From: an uncultured Chlorobiaceae bacterium
GTDB taxonomy: Bacteria > Bacteroidota > Chlorobiia > Chlorobiales > Chlorobiaceae
Direction of reading: 5' to 3'
Length of the DNA stretch: 64,000 bases
NCBI GenBank assembly: GCA_903882665.1
Contig: CAIRXW010000021.1
Location: 30,349 to 94,348 of the forward strand
Below, one piece after another: positions 27,996-36,082 of the stretch (its first letter is position 1; each line of letters starts with the position of its first letter). Under the pieces are notes generated by a model. That model made no database searches. It had not been told where the DNA came from and saw nothing but the letters and a program-made list of their open reading frames with translations. A program made the position numbers and the translations under genes.

Positions 27996-29279
27996 ATGTT
28001 TGCATTTATTAGTTCTTGGGCAGGTATTGTTATGGGAATAGTCGCTCTGATTATACTTGGATGGGATTTATATATGCGAAGAAGAATAATGTACTCGGAA
28101 TTGGACATACAAGAGCGTAAACTTATAGCTAGCGAAGAAGAGAAGAAGTCATGGCAACGTTGGCTTGAAAAAGAACGCATGGAACTTGGGAAAATGTATA
28201 AACCACTTTCTGAATTAATTGCAAAAGATTTGATTGCCAATAGTGAATGGGCAGTACAAGCAATCGAAAAAGCTAAATTAGGACCATATTCACAGACTTT
28301 ATTCGGTGATAGAAGTAGTCATTTTCGAGAAGAAAAAGAAAATATCGCATCAAGATTTGTGCCACTTTTATTGTCGCGATGTAAAAGTCTTATTGAAAAA
28401 GAAGAAAAAAATATTTATTTGATTCTTGATTCCGGCACCACTCTCTTGCCGTTTTTTACCTTACTTGGTAAACGTAGCGTACAGGCTTATGATAATAATG
28501 ATAAAAATCCTTGGATTGACAAGATAACCATAATTACAAATAACCTTCCTGGCATAGAAACACTAATGGAAGTTGGACGTCCTAAACATACAAATCGATA
28601 TTCTCGACTTGCTGTAAATTGTCATCTTTTGCCAGGAGTTCCTCTTCCAATTTATTCGGCTGTAACCGGAGAAGAAACAGAAAAAGCACTTATAGAATTG
28701 CACAAGCAAGTTAAAGATTCTATTGGGGATAAAGCTATATTTATCGGTATTACAACCGGTAACTGGATAAGGATAAGGAAATCAGATCCACGATGTCCTA
28801 TCCCATTGGCAAGGGGAGAAGGTCATCTTAAGTTAAAGCAAGAGCTGCTGAATGCGTCAGACGAACTATTTGTTATTGCTCCGCTTGGCAAGATATTCGC
28901 AAATTCAAGTCTCAAATCTGTTAATCGTCTGCTTGGACTTAAGTCAGAAGATATTGATCCAGAAAAGAAAGAATATGATGAATTAAATATTGACGACAAT
29001 AAAGCATCTGTTGTAAAACTTGTAACAACATTTAGAAGAGATGGTAGGTTATTGCAAAATTTAAGTAGATATATACAAGGTCAGTTACAGGTAGATGAGC
29101 GGGTAGATGAAGAGAAGTTTATAAATGCAAAGACAGGGGAAATAGATAATATCGTTTATCTATTTGACGATTTACCAAAAGAAGAATATTTGGAAAGGGA
29201 AATGGAGTTTCCTCATCTGCACACAAGAAAAGATGAATTTACTGAAATTTTTTTACATCCAGAAAAACAAAAGGACTAA
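27996..29279 (+). CDS. Membrane-anchored protein with DeoR-sensor-like (ISOCOT) domain
   Basis: A 427-aa protein of AT-rich codon use, unlike its neighbours. One N-terminal helix (residues 7-26) is followed by a charged coiled coil (30-70) and then a globular domain. That domain follows the DeoR C-terminal sensor pattern by eye: LILDSGTTLLPFF (about 148), ITIITNNLPGIETLM (about 178), LPGVPLPIYSAVTGEE (about 216), FIGITTGNWIR (about 249) and LFVIAPLGKIFAN (about 291). There is no DNA-binding HTH. I infer sugar-phosphate or nucleotide-like ligand sensing at the membrane, but function is unknown. It stands alone between core genes, as transferred cargo would. Confidence 0.5.
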   Translation: MFAFISSWAGIVMGIVALIILGWDLYMRRRIMYSELDIQERKLIASEEEKKSWQRWLEKERMELGKMYKPLSELIAKDLIANSEWAVQAIEKAKLGPYSQTLFGDRSSHFREEKENIASRFVPLLLSRCKSLIEKEEKNIYLILDSGTTLLPFFTLLGKRSVQAYDNNDKNPWIDKITIITNNLPGIETLMEVGRPKHTNRYSRLAVNCHLLPGVPLPIYSAVTGEETEKALIELHKQVKDSIGDKAIFIGITTGNWIRIRKSDPRCPIPLARGEGHLKLKQELLNASDELFVIAPLGKIFANSSLKSVNRLLGLKSEDIDPEKKEYDELNIDDNKASVVKLVTTFRRDGRLLQNLSRYIQGQLQVDERVDEEKFINAKTGEIDNIVYLFDDLPKEEYLEREMEFPHLHTRKDEFTEIFLHPEKQKD

Positions 29280-29325
29280 TATCTCCCTAAACAGAATAAT
29301 ATGTTGAATTCTCAATGTTGATTTT

Positions 29326-31191
29326 ATGAAATTAAAACGAATTGGCGATGTCGATATCGCCGGAATTGTTTCGCAAAAAACCTACACACCATCTCCGTCC
29401 GCTTGGGAGGATCAGGTTTTTTATTTTTTGCTGGTTGATCGTTTTTCTGACGGAAAGGAGACCGGGTATCGGGACAACAACGGGCAAATCGTCAGCGGCA
29501 ATGGTACACCACTGTTTTCGCTGGAACATGCCGGCAATATTTCCCGCGAGGTTTGGTCTGCCAACGGACAGGGGTGGCAGGGCGGCACTATCAAGGGGTT
29601 GATCAGTAAGCTTGGATATCTGCAGCGTATGGGAATAACAGCGTTGTGGGTCAGCCCCATTTTCCGGCAGGTTGCATTTGCCGAAACCTATCATGGATAC
29701 GGTATTCAGAATTTTTTTTCGATTGATCCGCATTTCGGTACCGAGCAGGATCTTGTGGAGCTGGTAAAAACGGCACATTCGATGGGGATGTATGTTGTGC
29801 TTGATATCATCATCAATCATACCGGCAATGTTTTTTCGTACAATCCGGATCGATACCATACCGTGAGCCAGGATGGTGTCTCTTATCATGATCCTCGGTG
29901 GGACGGGAAGAGGTACGATGTTGCCGGTTTTAACGATGCTTTTGGGAAGCCGACCATTCCTTTCAGCTCCGGAGTAACGGACAATGTGAAAGAGGCGGTA
30001 TTTCCTCTTGACCTGCAGGATCCGGAAACCTTTACCTGCAAAGGGCGAATTGACAATTGGGATTATGACCCTGAATTTCGCGAGGGTGATTTCTGTGATT
30101 TAAAAGATGTACATCATGGTTATGGTACTGCCGATGACTACAAGCCATCCAATGCTTTGAAAGTATTGACCGAGGTCTACAAATACTGGATTGCCCTGGC
30201 CGATGTTGACGGATTCAGAATTGACACCGTCAAGCATATGGATATCGGCGCGACCCGTTATTTCGCGTCGGCAATTCATGAATTTGCCCAGACTCTTGGC
30301 AAGGAGAGATTTTTCCTTATTGGAGAAATCACTGGAGGAAGAACCCGTGCCTTTGATACTCTTGAATCAACGGGTCTTGATGCGGCGCTCGGTATTGATG
30401 AAATTCCCGACAAACTGGAATATCTTGTCAAGGGATATCGGAATCCGTCGGATTATTTCGATCTGTTTCGCAACTCAGTGCTTATCGGCAAGGAGTCACA
30501 TATATGGTTCCGTGACAAGGTAGTGACGGTTTTTGATGATCACGACCAGGTACGCAAAGGAAAATGGAAGGCTCGTTTCTGTGCAAACGAAGAGGGATGG
30601 AAAGTTATTCTGAACGTGCTTGCCCTTAATGCCCTGACATTGGGAATCCCATGTGTCTATTACGGCTCGGAACAGTCTTTCAATGGCCATGCCACCGAAG
30701 AACGTGACGGGAATGATCTCTTTTTGCGTGAGGCGATGTTTGGAGGAACGTTTGGTGCTTTGGAAAGTTCGGGTTATCATTTTTTCAATGACCGCTCGAA
30801 TGTCTATGTCGAGTTTGCAAAAATCCTCAAAATCCGCAAGGAAGAGCTTGCTTTGCGTCGGGGACGTCAGTATCAGCGTGAAATATCAGGTGACGGAATC
30901 AATTTCGGCCTTCCGAAAATGTTTGGTAAAGAAATCCGTTCTGTGGTGGCGTGGTCCCGCATTCTTGATACTCAGGAAATTGTTGTCGCGATCAATACCG
31001 ATTACCATAAGGCGCTTACGGTATGGGTAACGATTGATGATGAGCTCCATCAGGCCGGAAGTACCTTTTCTTGCCTCTATTCGACCTGTGATGAGCAGGC
31101 AGGTTCGCAGACTGTTGTTGCGGCCCTGAACGGCAAGGCGATACAGATAACGGTGCCTGCCGCAGGATGTGTGCTCTACAAGGCAGATTAA
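29326..31191 (+). CDS. Alpha-amylase family (GH13) glycosidase
   Basis: A 621-aa (beta/alpha)8-barrel enzyme acting on alpha-1,4 glucans. The start of the barrel is FYFLLVDRFSDGKETG. Catalytic regions are DIIINHTGN, the nucleophile in DGFRIDTVKHMD (about residue 297), the acid/base in FLIGEITGG (about 332) and the stabiliser in FDDHDQ (about 404). There is no signal peptide, so it should work in the cytoplasm on storage glycogen or maltodextrin. The exact specificity (amylase, cyclomaltodextrinase or trehalose-type) is not fixed by these motifs. A GH15 enzyme at 36083-38746 is a possible partner in glucan use. Confidence 0.9.
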   Translation: MKLKRIGDVDIAGIVSQKTYTPSPSAWEDQVFYFLLVDRFSDGKETGYRDNNGQIVSGNGTPLFSLEHAGNISREVWSANGQGWQGGTIKGLISKLGYLQRMGITALWVSPIFRQVAFAETYHGYGIQNFFSIDPHFGTEQDLVELVKTAHSMGMYVVLDIIINHTGNVFSYNPDRYHTVSQDGVSYHDPRWDGKRYDVAGFNDAFGKPTIPFSSGVTDNVKEAVFPLDLQDPETFTCKGRIDNWDYDPEFREGDFCDLKDVHHGYGTADDYKPSNALKVLTEVYKYWIALADVDGFRIDTVKHMDIGATRYFASAIHEFAQTLGKERFFLIGEITGGRTRAFDTLESTGLDAALGIDEIPDKLEYLVKGYRNPSDYFDLFRNSVLIGKESHIWFRDKVVTVFDDHDQVRKGKWKARFCANEEGWKVILNVLALNALTLGIPCVYYGSEQSFNGHATEERDGNDLFLREAMFGGTFGALESSGYHFFNDRSNVYVEFAKILKIRKEELALRRGRQYQREISGDGINFGLPKMFGKEIRSVVAWSRILDTQEIVVAINTDYHKALTVWVTIDDELHQAGSTFSCLYSTCDEQAGSQTVVAALNGKAIQITVPAAGCVLYKAD

Positions 31192-31192
31192 T

Positions 31193-31345
31193 AAGGTTGC
31201 GATTGTTTGCAATCCCGGATATCTCGCTGATGCGCGCTTTTTTGAGGACGTTGTCTTCAACCGCGGTCTTACCTTTCGATTTTTTATCGACCGTGAAACC
31301 GCCTTGAACTGGTTCTTTGAACCTCAGGCATCCCCGGAGGCTTGA
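31193..31345 (+). pseudogene. 3' fragment of a lost gene (SpoIIAA/STAS-like tail)
   Basis: Directly after the amylase stop, a 50-codon open stretch reads VAIVCNPGYLADARFFEDVV, then NRGLTFRFFIDRETALNWFF, and stops at 31343-31345. The codon use is like the neighbours. The pattern (a strand ending in a hydrophobic run, a helix with ARFFED, then FRFFIDRE.AL.WF) recalls the C-terminus of SpoIIAA-like/STAS proteins. No start or ribosome site is seen; the only in-frame candidate is a GTG at 31169 inside the amylase gene. I read it as a 5'-truncated remnant. It overlaps the tail of the convergent 98-aa gene. Confidence 0.45.
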
Positions 31346-31620
31346 CCCTTCAGTTTTTCGGTTTGCTTGCGGGATGCTTTCTCAAGGCTGTCGATAATTT
31401 TTACGATATCAGTCGAGAGGTCGATGGGGTTTATTTTGCTGATAGTCTGGGCAAGGGTGCAAATTTTCCCTTCGAGGGGAAGAAATTTATTGACGATGAC
31501 AACCTTCTCCTCTTTGAGACGGCACTCGCCTCCGAGGAAGTTGCCTTTCTCGTAGCGCACGCTGTAGCCCGCCGTTTTTAATGCGCTTTCGAGCAGGGTA
31601 AGCTGTGCTGTTTTTTTCAT
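31324..31620 (-). CDS. Small conserved-looking cytoplasmic protein
   Basis: A 98-aa protein with a good AAGGAAG ribosome site before its ATG. The middle part, NFLGGECRLKEEKVVIVNK, followed by LPLEGKICTLAQTI, recalls an unnamed family of ~90-aa proteins in Bacteroidetes/Chlorobi with a GG.CR....V.VN pattern. The C-terminus is Lys-rich and helical. Function unknown. It lies upstream of the OppC-like gene with the same direction but a different likely role. Confidence 0.55.
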   Translation of the reverse strand: MKKTAQLTLLESALKTAGYSVRYEKGNFLGGECRLKEEKVVIVNKFLPLEGKICTLAQTISKINPIDLSTDIVKIIDSLEKASRKQTEKLKGQASGDA

Positions 31621-31654
31621 GAATCTTCCTTTTTCAATGCTTGTTCAGCCCTGC

Positions 31655-33118
31655 TTATCCTCTCATTCTTGGGTCGAGGGCATCGCGGACGCCATCGCCG
31701 ATCAGGTTAAAGCAGACCACGGTGGTCAGGATGGCAATGCCGGGGAACGTTGAAATCCACCAATAGTTCAGAAGGCTGTCGCGCCCTTCATTGATAATGT
31801 TTCCCCAGCTTGGTGTTGGCGGTTGAACGCCGAGCCCGAGAAAGGAGAGTCCGGCTTCGGTTAAAATAATGCTTCCAATTCGGAGCGTTGCGGCTATGAT
31901 GACCGGGGTGAGGGTATTGGGTGCAAGGTGGCGGAAGATGATTCTCATGCTTGAAAGGCCGAGTGACTTGGCCGCAAGAATAAACTCCTGCTCCTTGAGT
32001 GAGAGCACCTGGCTCCGGACAATCCTTGCAACTCCCATCCATCCGGTAAAGGAGAGGGTGATGACAATGAGGTAGATGGAGTTGCCGAAGGTGGCGATGA
32101 TGATAAGGATCAGAAAGAGTGCGGGAAAGGCGATAAGAATATCAACAATCCGCATCATGAGTGCGTCGATCCATCCGCCGAAATAGCCGGATGTGACCCC
32201 GATCAAGGTGCCGAGAGTGACGGAGATCAGGACAACAAGAAAGCCGATGGAGAGTGAGATTTTTGAGCCGTAGATGACCCGGCTGAGAATGTCGCGCCCG
32301 TACTGGTCAGTTCCGAGGATAAAGGTGCGCTTAACGGCAATCTGGTTGTTTCTGCCCTTCACAAGCTCTCCGAGGGCGATAGTTTTGGTGCGCATGCCCT
32401 GACGGTAGATGACACTGTTGCCTTCAACCCGGTATTCGTCAACAAAGCGGATGGCGTTTGGTTCGTTGCGTGTTTTAAGAAGCTGAAAATCGCTGATAAG
32501 GCTGTTTGCCAGATTGATGGCTGTTCCGTGACCTTCCTGCAGGGGAATGACAAGATTTTTCGGTTGCCGCAGTACCAGGGCCTCAAGACGCGAGAAGGGA
32601 GGCTGATAGGCTGTTACCAGAAAGTCCTGCTGGTCATAGGGGCTGAAAGGGGCGATGAAGGGAGCAAGAAATGCCGCCGAGTAGAGGACAAAGACAATGG
32701 CTGATGCGTAGAGCGCTATGGTGTGGCGCATGAAAGCCCTGAGGCTTATTTTGCCGAGGCTCAGGGTATCGGCGTCATTTTTTTGCTGTTCCGCCGTTTT
32801 TTTACGACCCGATTTCCATGCAATGAGGGCCAGAATGATTGGCAGGGCAACAAGGTAGAGAGCAGCAATCCAGAATTCAAGGATCTCAGCAGTAAAGATC
32901 TCCTGAAATGTTTCCGGTGCCGACATAACGAGCGCTATTGCGGTAAAGAGCGAACGGAAACTGATGAGCACAAGATCGGCCTGGATGACGAGGATGAGCA
33001 GAAAAGCAATGAGAGCGATCAGCAGAAAAAGGGTTACTCCTTTTTTATGTGATCCGTTCGGCCCTGCGCCGGGGATGATGTTCAGCAGGGATGATGGTGT
33101 GCTGCTATCTGTTTTCAA
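31655..33118 (-). CDS. ABC transporter permease, OppC/DppC family, extended
   Basis: A 487-aa inner-membrane permease of the peptide/nickel class. The C-terminal core (from about residue 260) has TFILGTDQYGRDILSRVIYG, then the EAA loop AAKSLGLSSMRIIFRHLAPN and the ending DALDPRMRG. The family norm is about 300 aa. Extra parts are about 150 N-terminal residues with two or three helices and a ~90-residue hydrophilic insert (about 170-260) before the core. The start is a TTG at 33118 without a clear ribosome site. No ATPase, OppB or binding protein gene is adjacent; the partners must be elsewhere. Confidence 0.8.
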   Translation of the reverse strand: MKTDSSTPSSLLNIIPGAGPNGSHKKGVTLFLLIALIAFLLILVIQADLVLISFRSLFTAIALVMSAPETFQEIFTAEILEFWIAALYLVALPIILALIAWKSGRKKTAEQQKNDADTLSLGKISLRAFMRHTIALYASAIVFVLYSAAFLAPFIAPFSPYDQQDFLVTAYQPPFSRLEALVLRQPKNLVIPLQEGHGTAINLANSLISDFQLLKTRNEPNAIRFVDEYRVEGNSVIYRQGMRTKTIALGELVKGRNNQIAVKRTFILGTDQYGRDILSRVIYGSKISLSIGFLVVLISVTLGTLIGVTSGYFGGWIDALMMRIVDILIAFPALFLILIIIATFGNSIYLIVITLSFTGWMGVARIVRSQVLSLKEQEFILAAKSLGLSSMRIIFRHLAPNTLTPVIIAATLRIGSIILTEAGLSFLGLGVQPPTPSWGNIINEGRDSLLNYWWISTFPGIAILTTVVCFNLIGDGVRDALDPRMRG

Positions 33119-33158
33119 GCTTTTGGTGGCTATCGGTTAATGTTGTTTCCTGGAACCA

Positions 33159-33193
33159 GAAAAAGCTGCTTTCCCTGGTAAGAAAAGCAGCTT
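33159..33193 (-). terminator. Rho-independent terminator after rplY
   Basis: On the minus strand AAGCTGCTTT-TCTTACCAGGG-AAAGCAGCTT forms a 10-bp perfect stem followed by a T-run. It lies about 50 nt past the rplY stop. Confidence 0.8.
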
Positions 33194-33240
33194 CGCATGG
33201 AAAGATACCCTTGTTTGTCAACAGAAAAGTTGCAATGCTC

Positions 33241-33837
33241 TCAGCTTGCTGTTGTTGCAGCCGCTTCGACAGGGGCCTCAGCCGTTTTCGATGCAAGAAC
33301 GGTAATAACCGGAGCGTCAGGATTATCCATGATCTGCAGGCCGGCGTAGGCCGTCATCGGGATCTCCTTGACATGGATTGAATGGCCGATTTCAAGTGCC
33401 GTAACATCGACAACAAGGTGATCGGGCATATCTTCCGGTTTACCCTTGATGGTCAGTGCATGAAGAATAATCAGCAGCTTGCCGCCTTTTTCAACGCCGG
33501 CACTTTCGCCGGAAACAGCAACAGGTACTTCGAGCTCAATAATCTCCTCGGCTGAGAAGAGCTGAAAGTCGGTATGAATGATTTTGTCGGTCACCGGGTG
33601 AAACTGAACCTCTTTGATAAAGGAGCGTTTGATTTTGCCATCCGGGAACTGAAGATCGATAATATGTGATTCGGCTGAGTGTACCAGCTTTTTGAGTGCC
33701 AGTTCATTGACGCTTATGGCTACGGTCTCTTCGCCCTTATGATAGACGACTGCGGGGACAGCACCGGTCAAACGCAGTCTTTTGGCATCATTCTTTTTGA
33801 TGACCCGAGGTGTTACAGCTAATACAATTGTTTCCAT
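33241..33837 (-). CDS. rplY: 50S ribosomal protein L25 (general stress protein Ctc form)
   Basis: A 198-aa protein that binds 5S rRNA. The N-terminal L25 domain (about residues 1-95) is followed by the beta-rich TL5/Ctc C-terminal domain, ending with an Ala-rich tail (VEAAATTAS). Motifs GAVPAVVYHKGEE and VQFHPVTDKIIHTDFQLF are typical. An AAGGAAGAG site precedes the ATG. It follows prs by 31 nt, the classical prs-ctc pairing, and is closed by the terminator at 33159-33193. Confidence 0.94.
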   Translation of the reverse strand: METIVLAVTPRVIKKNDAKRLRLTGAVPAVVYHKGEETVAISVNELALKKLVHSAESHIIDLQFPDGKIKRSFIKEVQFHPVTDKIIHTDFQLFSAEEIIELEVPVAVSGESAGVEKGGKLLIILHALTIKGKPEDMPDHLVVDVTALEIGHSIHVKEIPMTAYAGLQIMDNPDAPVITVLASKTAEAPVEAAATTAS

Positions 33838-33868
33838 GCTCTTCCTTTATCTCTTTTATCGCTTGTGT

Positions 33869-34840
33869 TTAATGAAGGTTCGTAAGTTTTTCGATGATAT
33901 TTTTACTGTCGAACAGGCAACTGACAGAATCATCTTCATAAATACGCTTGATAGCTTCGCCGAAGAGATTGCTGACCGTGACGGTCTCAATTTTCGGTGA
34001 AAAGGCGTGATTGGTGATAACTGAATCGGTTACGATCACCTTTTCCAGTATGGATGCGTCAATTCTTTCGATGGCCGGTCCGGAAAGAATCGGGTGCGTT
34101 GTTGCGGCATAAATTTTAAGACCGCCTGCTTCACGGATCGCTTTTGCTGCGTTGACAATGGTACCGGCAGTGTCGATCATGTCGTCTACCAGAAGGACGT
34201 TTTTACCTTTGACATCGCCGATAATGTTCATCACCTCAGCAACATTGGCTGCCGGGCGGCGTTTGTCAACAATCACCAGATCGGTACCGAGTTCTTCTGC
34301 AAATTTCCGGGCAAGTTTTACACCACCGACATCGGGAGATGCAACGACAAGGTTTTCGCGAAATTCTCTATGACGGATATGGTCGATCAGAATTACACTG
34401 GAGTAAAGATGATCAAACGGTATATCAAAAAAGCCCTGGATCTGCGGGGCATGAAGATCCATGGTCAGGATTCTGTGGGCCCCGGCTTCGGTGAGCAGGT
34501 TGGCGACGAGTTTTGCTGTGATTGCGACGCGGGGGCGGTCTTTTCTGTCCTGGCGAGCATAGCCGTAATAGGGGATGACTGCCGTGATTCTTGCTGCCGA
34601 TGACCTTCTCGCCGCATCAATCATGATCAACAGTTCCATCAGGTTGTCGCCCGGAGGATTGGTAGACTGAATAATGAACATATCCGATCCACGGATAGAT
34701 TCAAAATAGTTGACCGAAATTTCCCCGTCGGAAAAATTTTCAACCTTTGCGTTGCCCAGAGACATGTCGAGATACTTAGCAATCTTTTCAGCGAGAGCCG
34801 GATTGCTGCGTCCCGCGAAAATTTTAATGGGTTTTGCCAT
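33869..34840 (-). CDS. prs: Ribose-phosphate pyrophosphokinase
   Basis: Makes PRPP from ribose-5-phosphate and ATP for nucleotide, histidine and tryptophan synthesis. I chose the ATG at 34840 (323 aa), which has an AGGA site at the right distance; an in-frame ATG at 34852 would add four residues. Signature segments: [13 protein letters not shown] at the N-terminus, [15 protein letters not shown], and the PRPP loop [14 protein letters not shown]. Co-transcribed with rplY and divergent from lpxD. Confidence 0.96.
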   Translation of the reverse strand: MAKPIKIFAGRSNPALAEKIAKYLDMSLGNAKVENFSDGEISVNYFESIRGSDMFIIQSTNPPGDNLMELLIMIDAARRSSAARITAVIPYYGYARQDRKDRPRVAITAKLVANLLTEAGAHRILTMDLHAPQIQGFFDIPFDHLYSSVILIDHIRHREFRENLVVASPDVGGVKLARKFAEELGTDLVIVDKRRPAANVAEVMNIIGDVKGKNVLLVDDMIDTAGTIVNAAKAIREAGGLKIYAATTHPILSGPAIERIDASILEKVIVTDSVITNHAFSPKIETVTVSNLFGEAIKRIYEDDSVSCLFDSKNIIEKLTNLH

Positions 34841-35017
34841 CGTGTCCTGCATATTCGGATGAAAGGGGTTATATTATGGCAGTATGGTTAACACCCTCGA
34901 CTGTTTTTCAATCCTTTTCGGAGATAAACATTCAAGCGGACTCAAATATAATTAAAAAGGCCGAAAATTTAATTAATTTTTTCCTCTTTCTAAAGTGACA
35001 TTATTTGCTTGAAAAAT

Positions 35018-36070
35018 ATGACTATCAAGGATATCAAGAACTATCTTGGGCAATTTTTTGATTCTGTGGAACTGGAGGGGGACGGTGAGTGTCTGATTTC
35101 CGCTCCGGCAAAGATCGAAACAGCCCAAAAAGGTGAGGTCAGCTTTGTGGCCAACGATAAGTATACAAAATATCTTTGTACAACCCAGGCTTCTCTTGTT
35201 ATCGTTCATCACTCGGTCTCTGTCGATGAGTTCAGCCACACCACTTCGTTTCTCAAGGTTCGTGATCCCTATACCGCATTTGTGTTTCTCCTCAAGAAAT
35301 TTGCAACGCCCCGTATTGTGGCATCAAAAGGCGTTGCCCCAACGGCTGTGATTGGTGAAGGTGTCTCCATGGGTGAGAGGGTCTCGATTGGAGCCTGCGC
35401 GGTGATCGGCGATCGCTGTTCGATCGGCAACAACACCGTCATTGGCCCGCATACCGTTCTTTTGCATGATGTCATTGTTGGCGATGACTGCGTTCTTTTT
35501 CCGTCTGTTACCTGTTATGATGGTACCATTATCGGCAAAAGGGTGATCATCCATTCGGGAAGTGTCATTGGAGCTGATGGCTTTGGCTTTGCTCCACAGA
35601 GTGACGGCTCTTATGTGAAGATTCCGCAAATGGGGATTGTTGAAATTGGCGACGATGTTGAAATCGGGGCCAATGCAACTATTGACCGGGCCACGATGGG
35701 CAGCACGGTGATTGGCCGGGGAGCCAAGATTGATAATCTCGTTCAGATCGCCCATAACTGCAGGATTGGCGAAGATACGGTCATTGCCGCCCAGGCGGGT
35801 ATTTCCGGAAGTGTAACACTCGGCCGTCAGTGCGTGATTGGTGGCCAGGCTGGATTTGCCGGTCATCTCGAACTTGCTGACCGCATACAGGTCGCAGCGC
35901 AGGCGGGTATTTCGAAATCTTTTCTTCAGCCAGGTATTGCGCTTCGTGGTTATCCGGCGCAGCCCATGCGCGATCAGTTGAAGCATGAGGCGATGTTGCG
36001 CAATCTTGGTTCCATGAAAGCAAAGCTTGATCACCTTGAAAAAGAGATAGAAGAGCTCAATGCGAAGTAG
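35018..36070 (+). CDS. lpxD: UDP-3-O-(3-hydroxymyristoyl)glucosamine N-acyltransferase
   Basis: Third enzyme of lipid A synthesis; it adds the N-linked hydroxyacyl chain. I used the ATG at 35018 (350 aa); an in-frame TTG at 35009 is weaker. A uridine-binding N-terminal domain (about 1-100) is followed by many left-handed beta-helix hexapeptide repeats (such as [13 protein letters not shown]). The catalytic histidine is in [13 protein letters not shown] (about 250). A C-terminal helix ends the protein. Its presence shows an LPS-bearing outer membrane. It is convergent with the GH15-DUF547 gene, 12 nt apart. Confidence 0.95.
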   Translation: MTIKDIKNYLGQFFDSVELEGDGECLISAPAKIETAQKGEVSFVANDKYTKYLCTTQASLVIVHHSVSVDEFSHTTSFLKVRDPYTAFVFLLKKFATPRIVASKGVAPTAVIGEGVSMGERVSIGACAVIGDRCSIGNNTVIGPHTVLLHDVIVGDDCVLFPSVTCYDGTIIGKRVIIHSGSVIGADGFGFAPQSDGSYVKIPQMGIVEIGDDVEIGANATIDRATMGSTVIGRGAKIDNLVQIAHNCRIGEDTVIAAQAGISGSVTLGRQCVIGGQAGFAGHLELADRIQVAAQAGISKSFLQPGIALRGYPAQPMRDQLKHEAMLRNLGSMKAKLDHLEKEIEELNAK

Positions 36071-36082
36071 GGCAAGATACCT

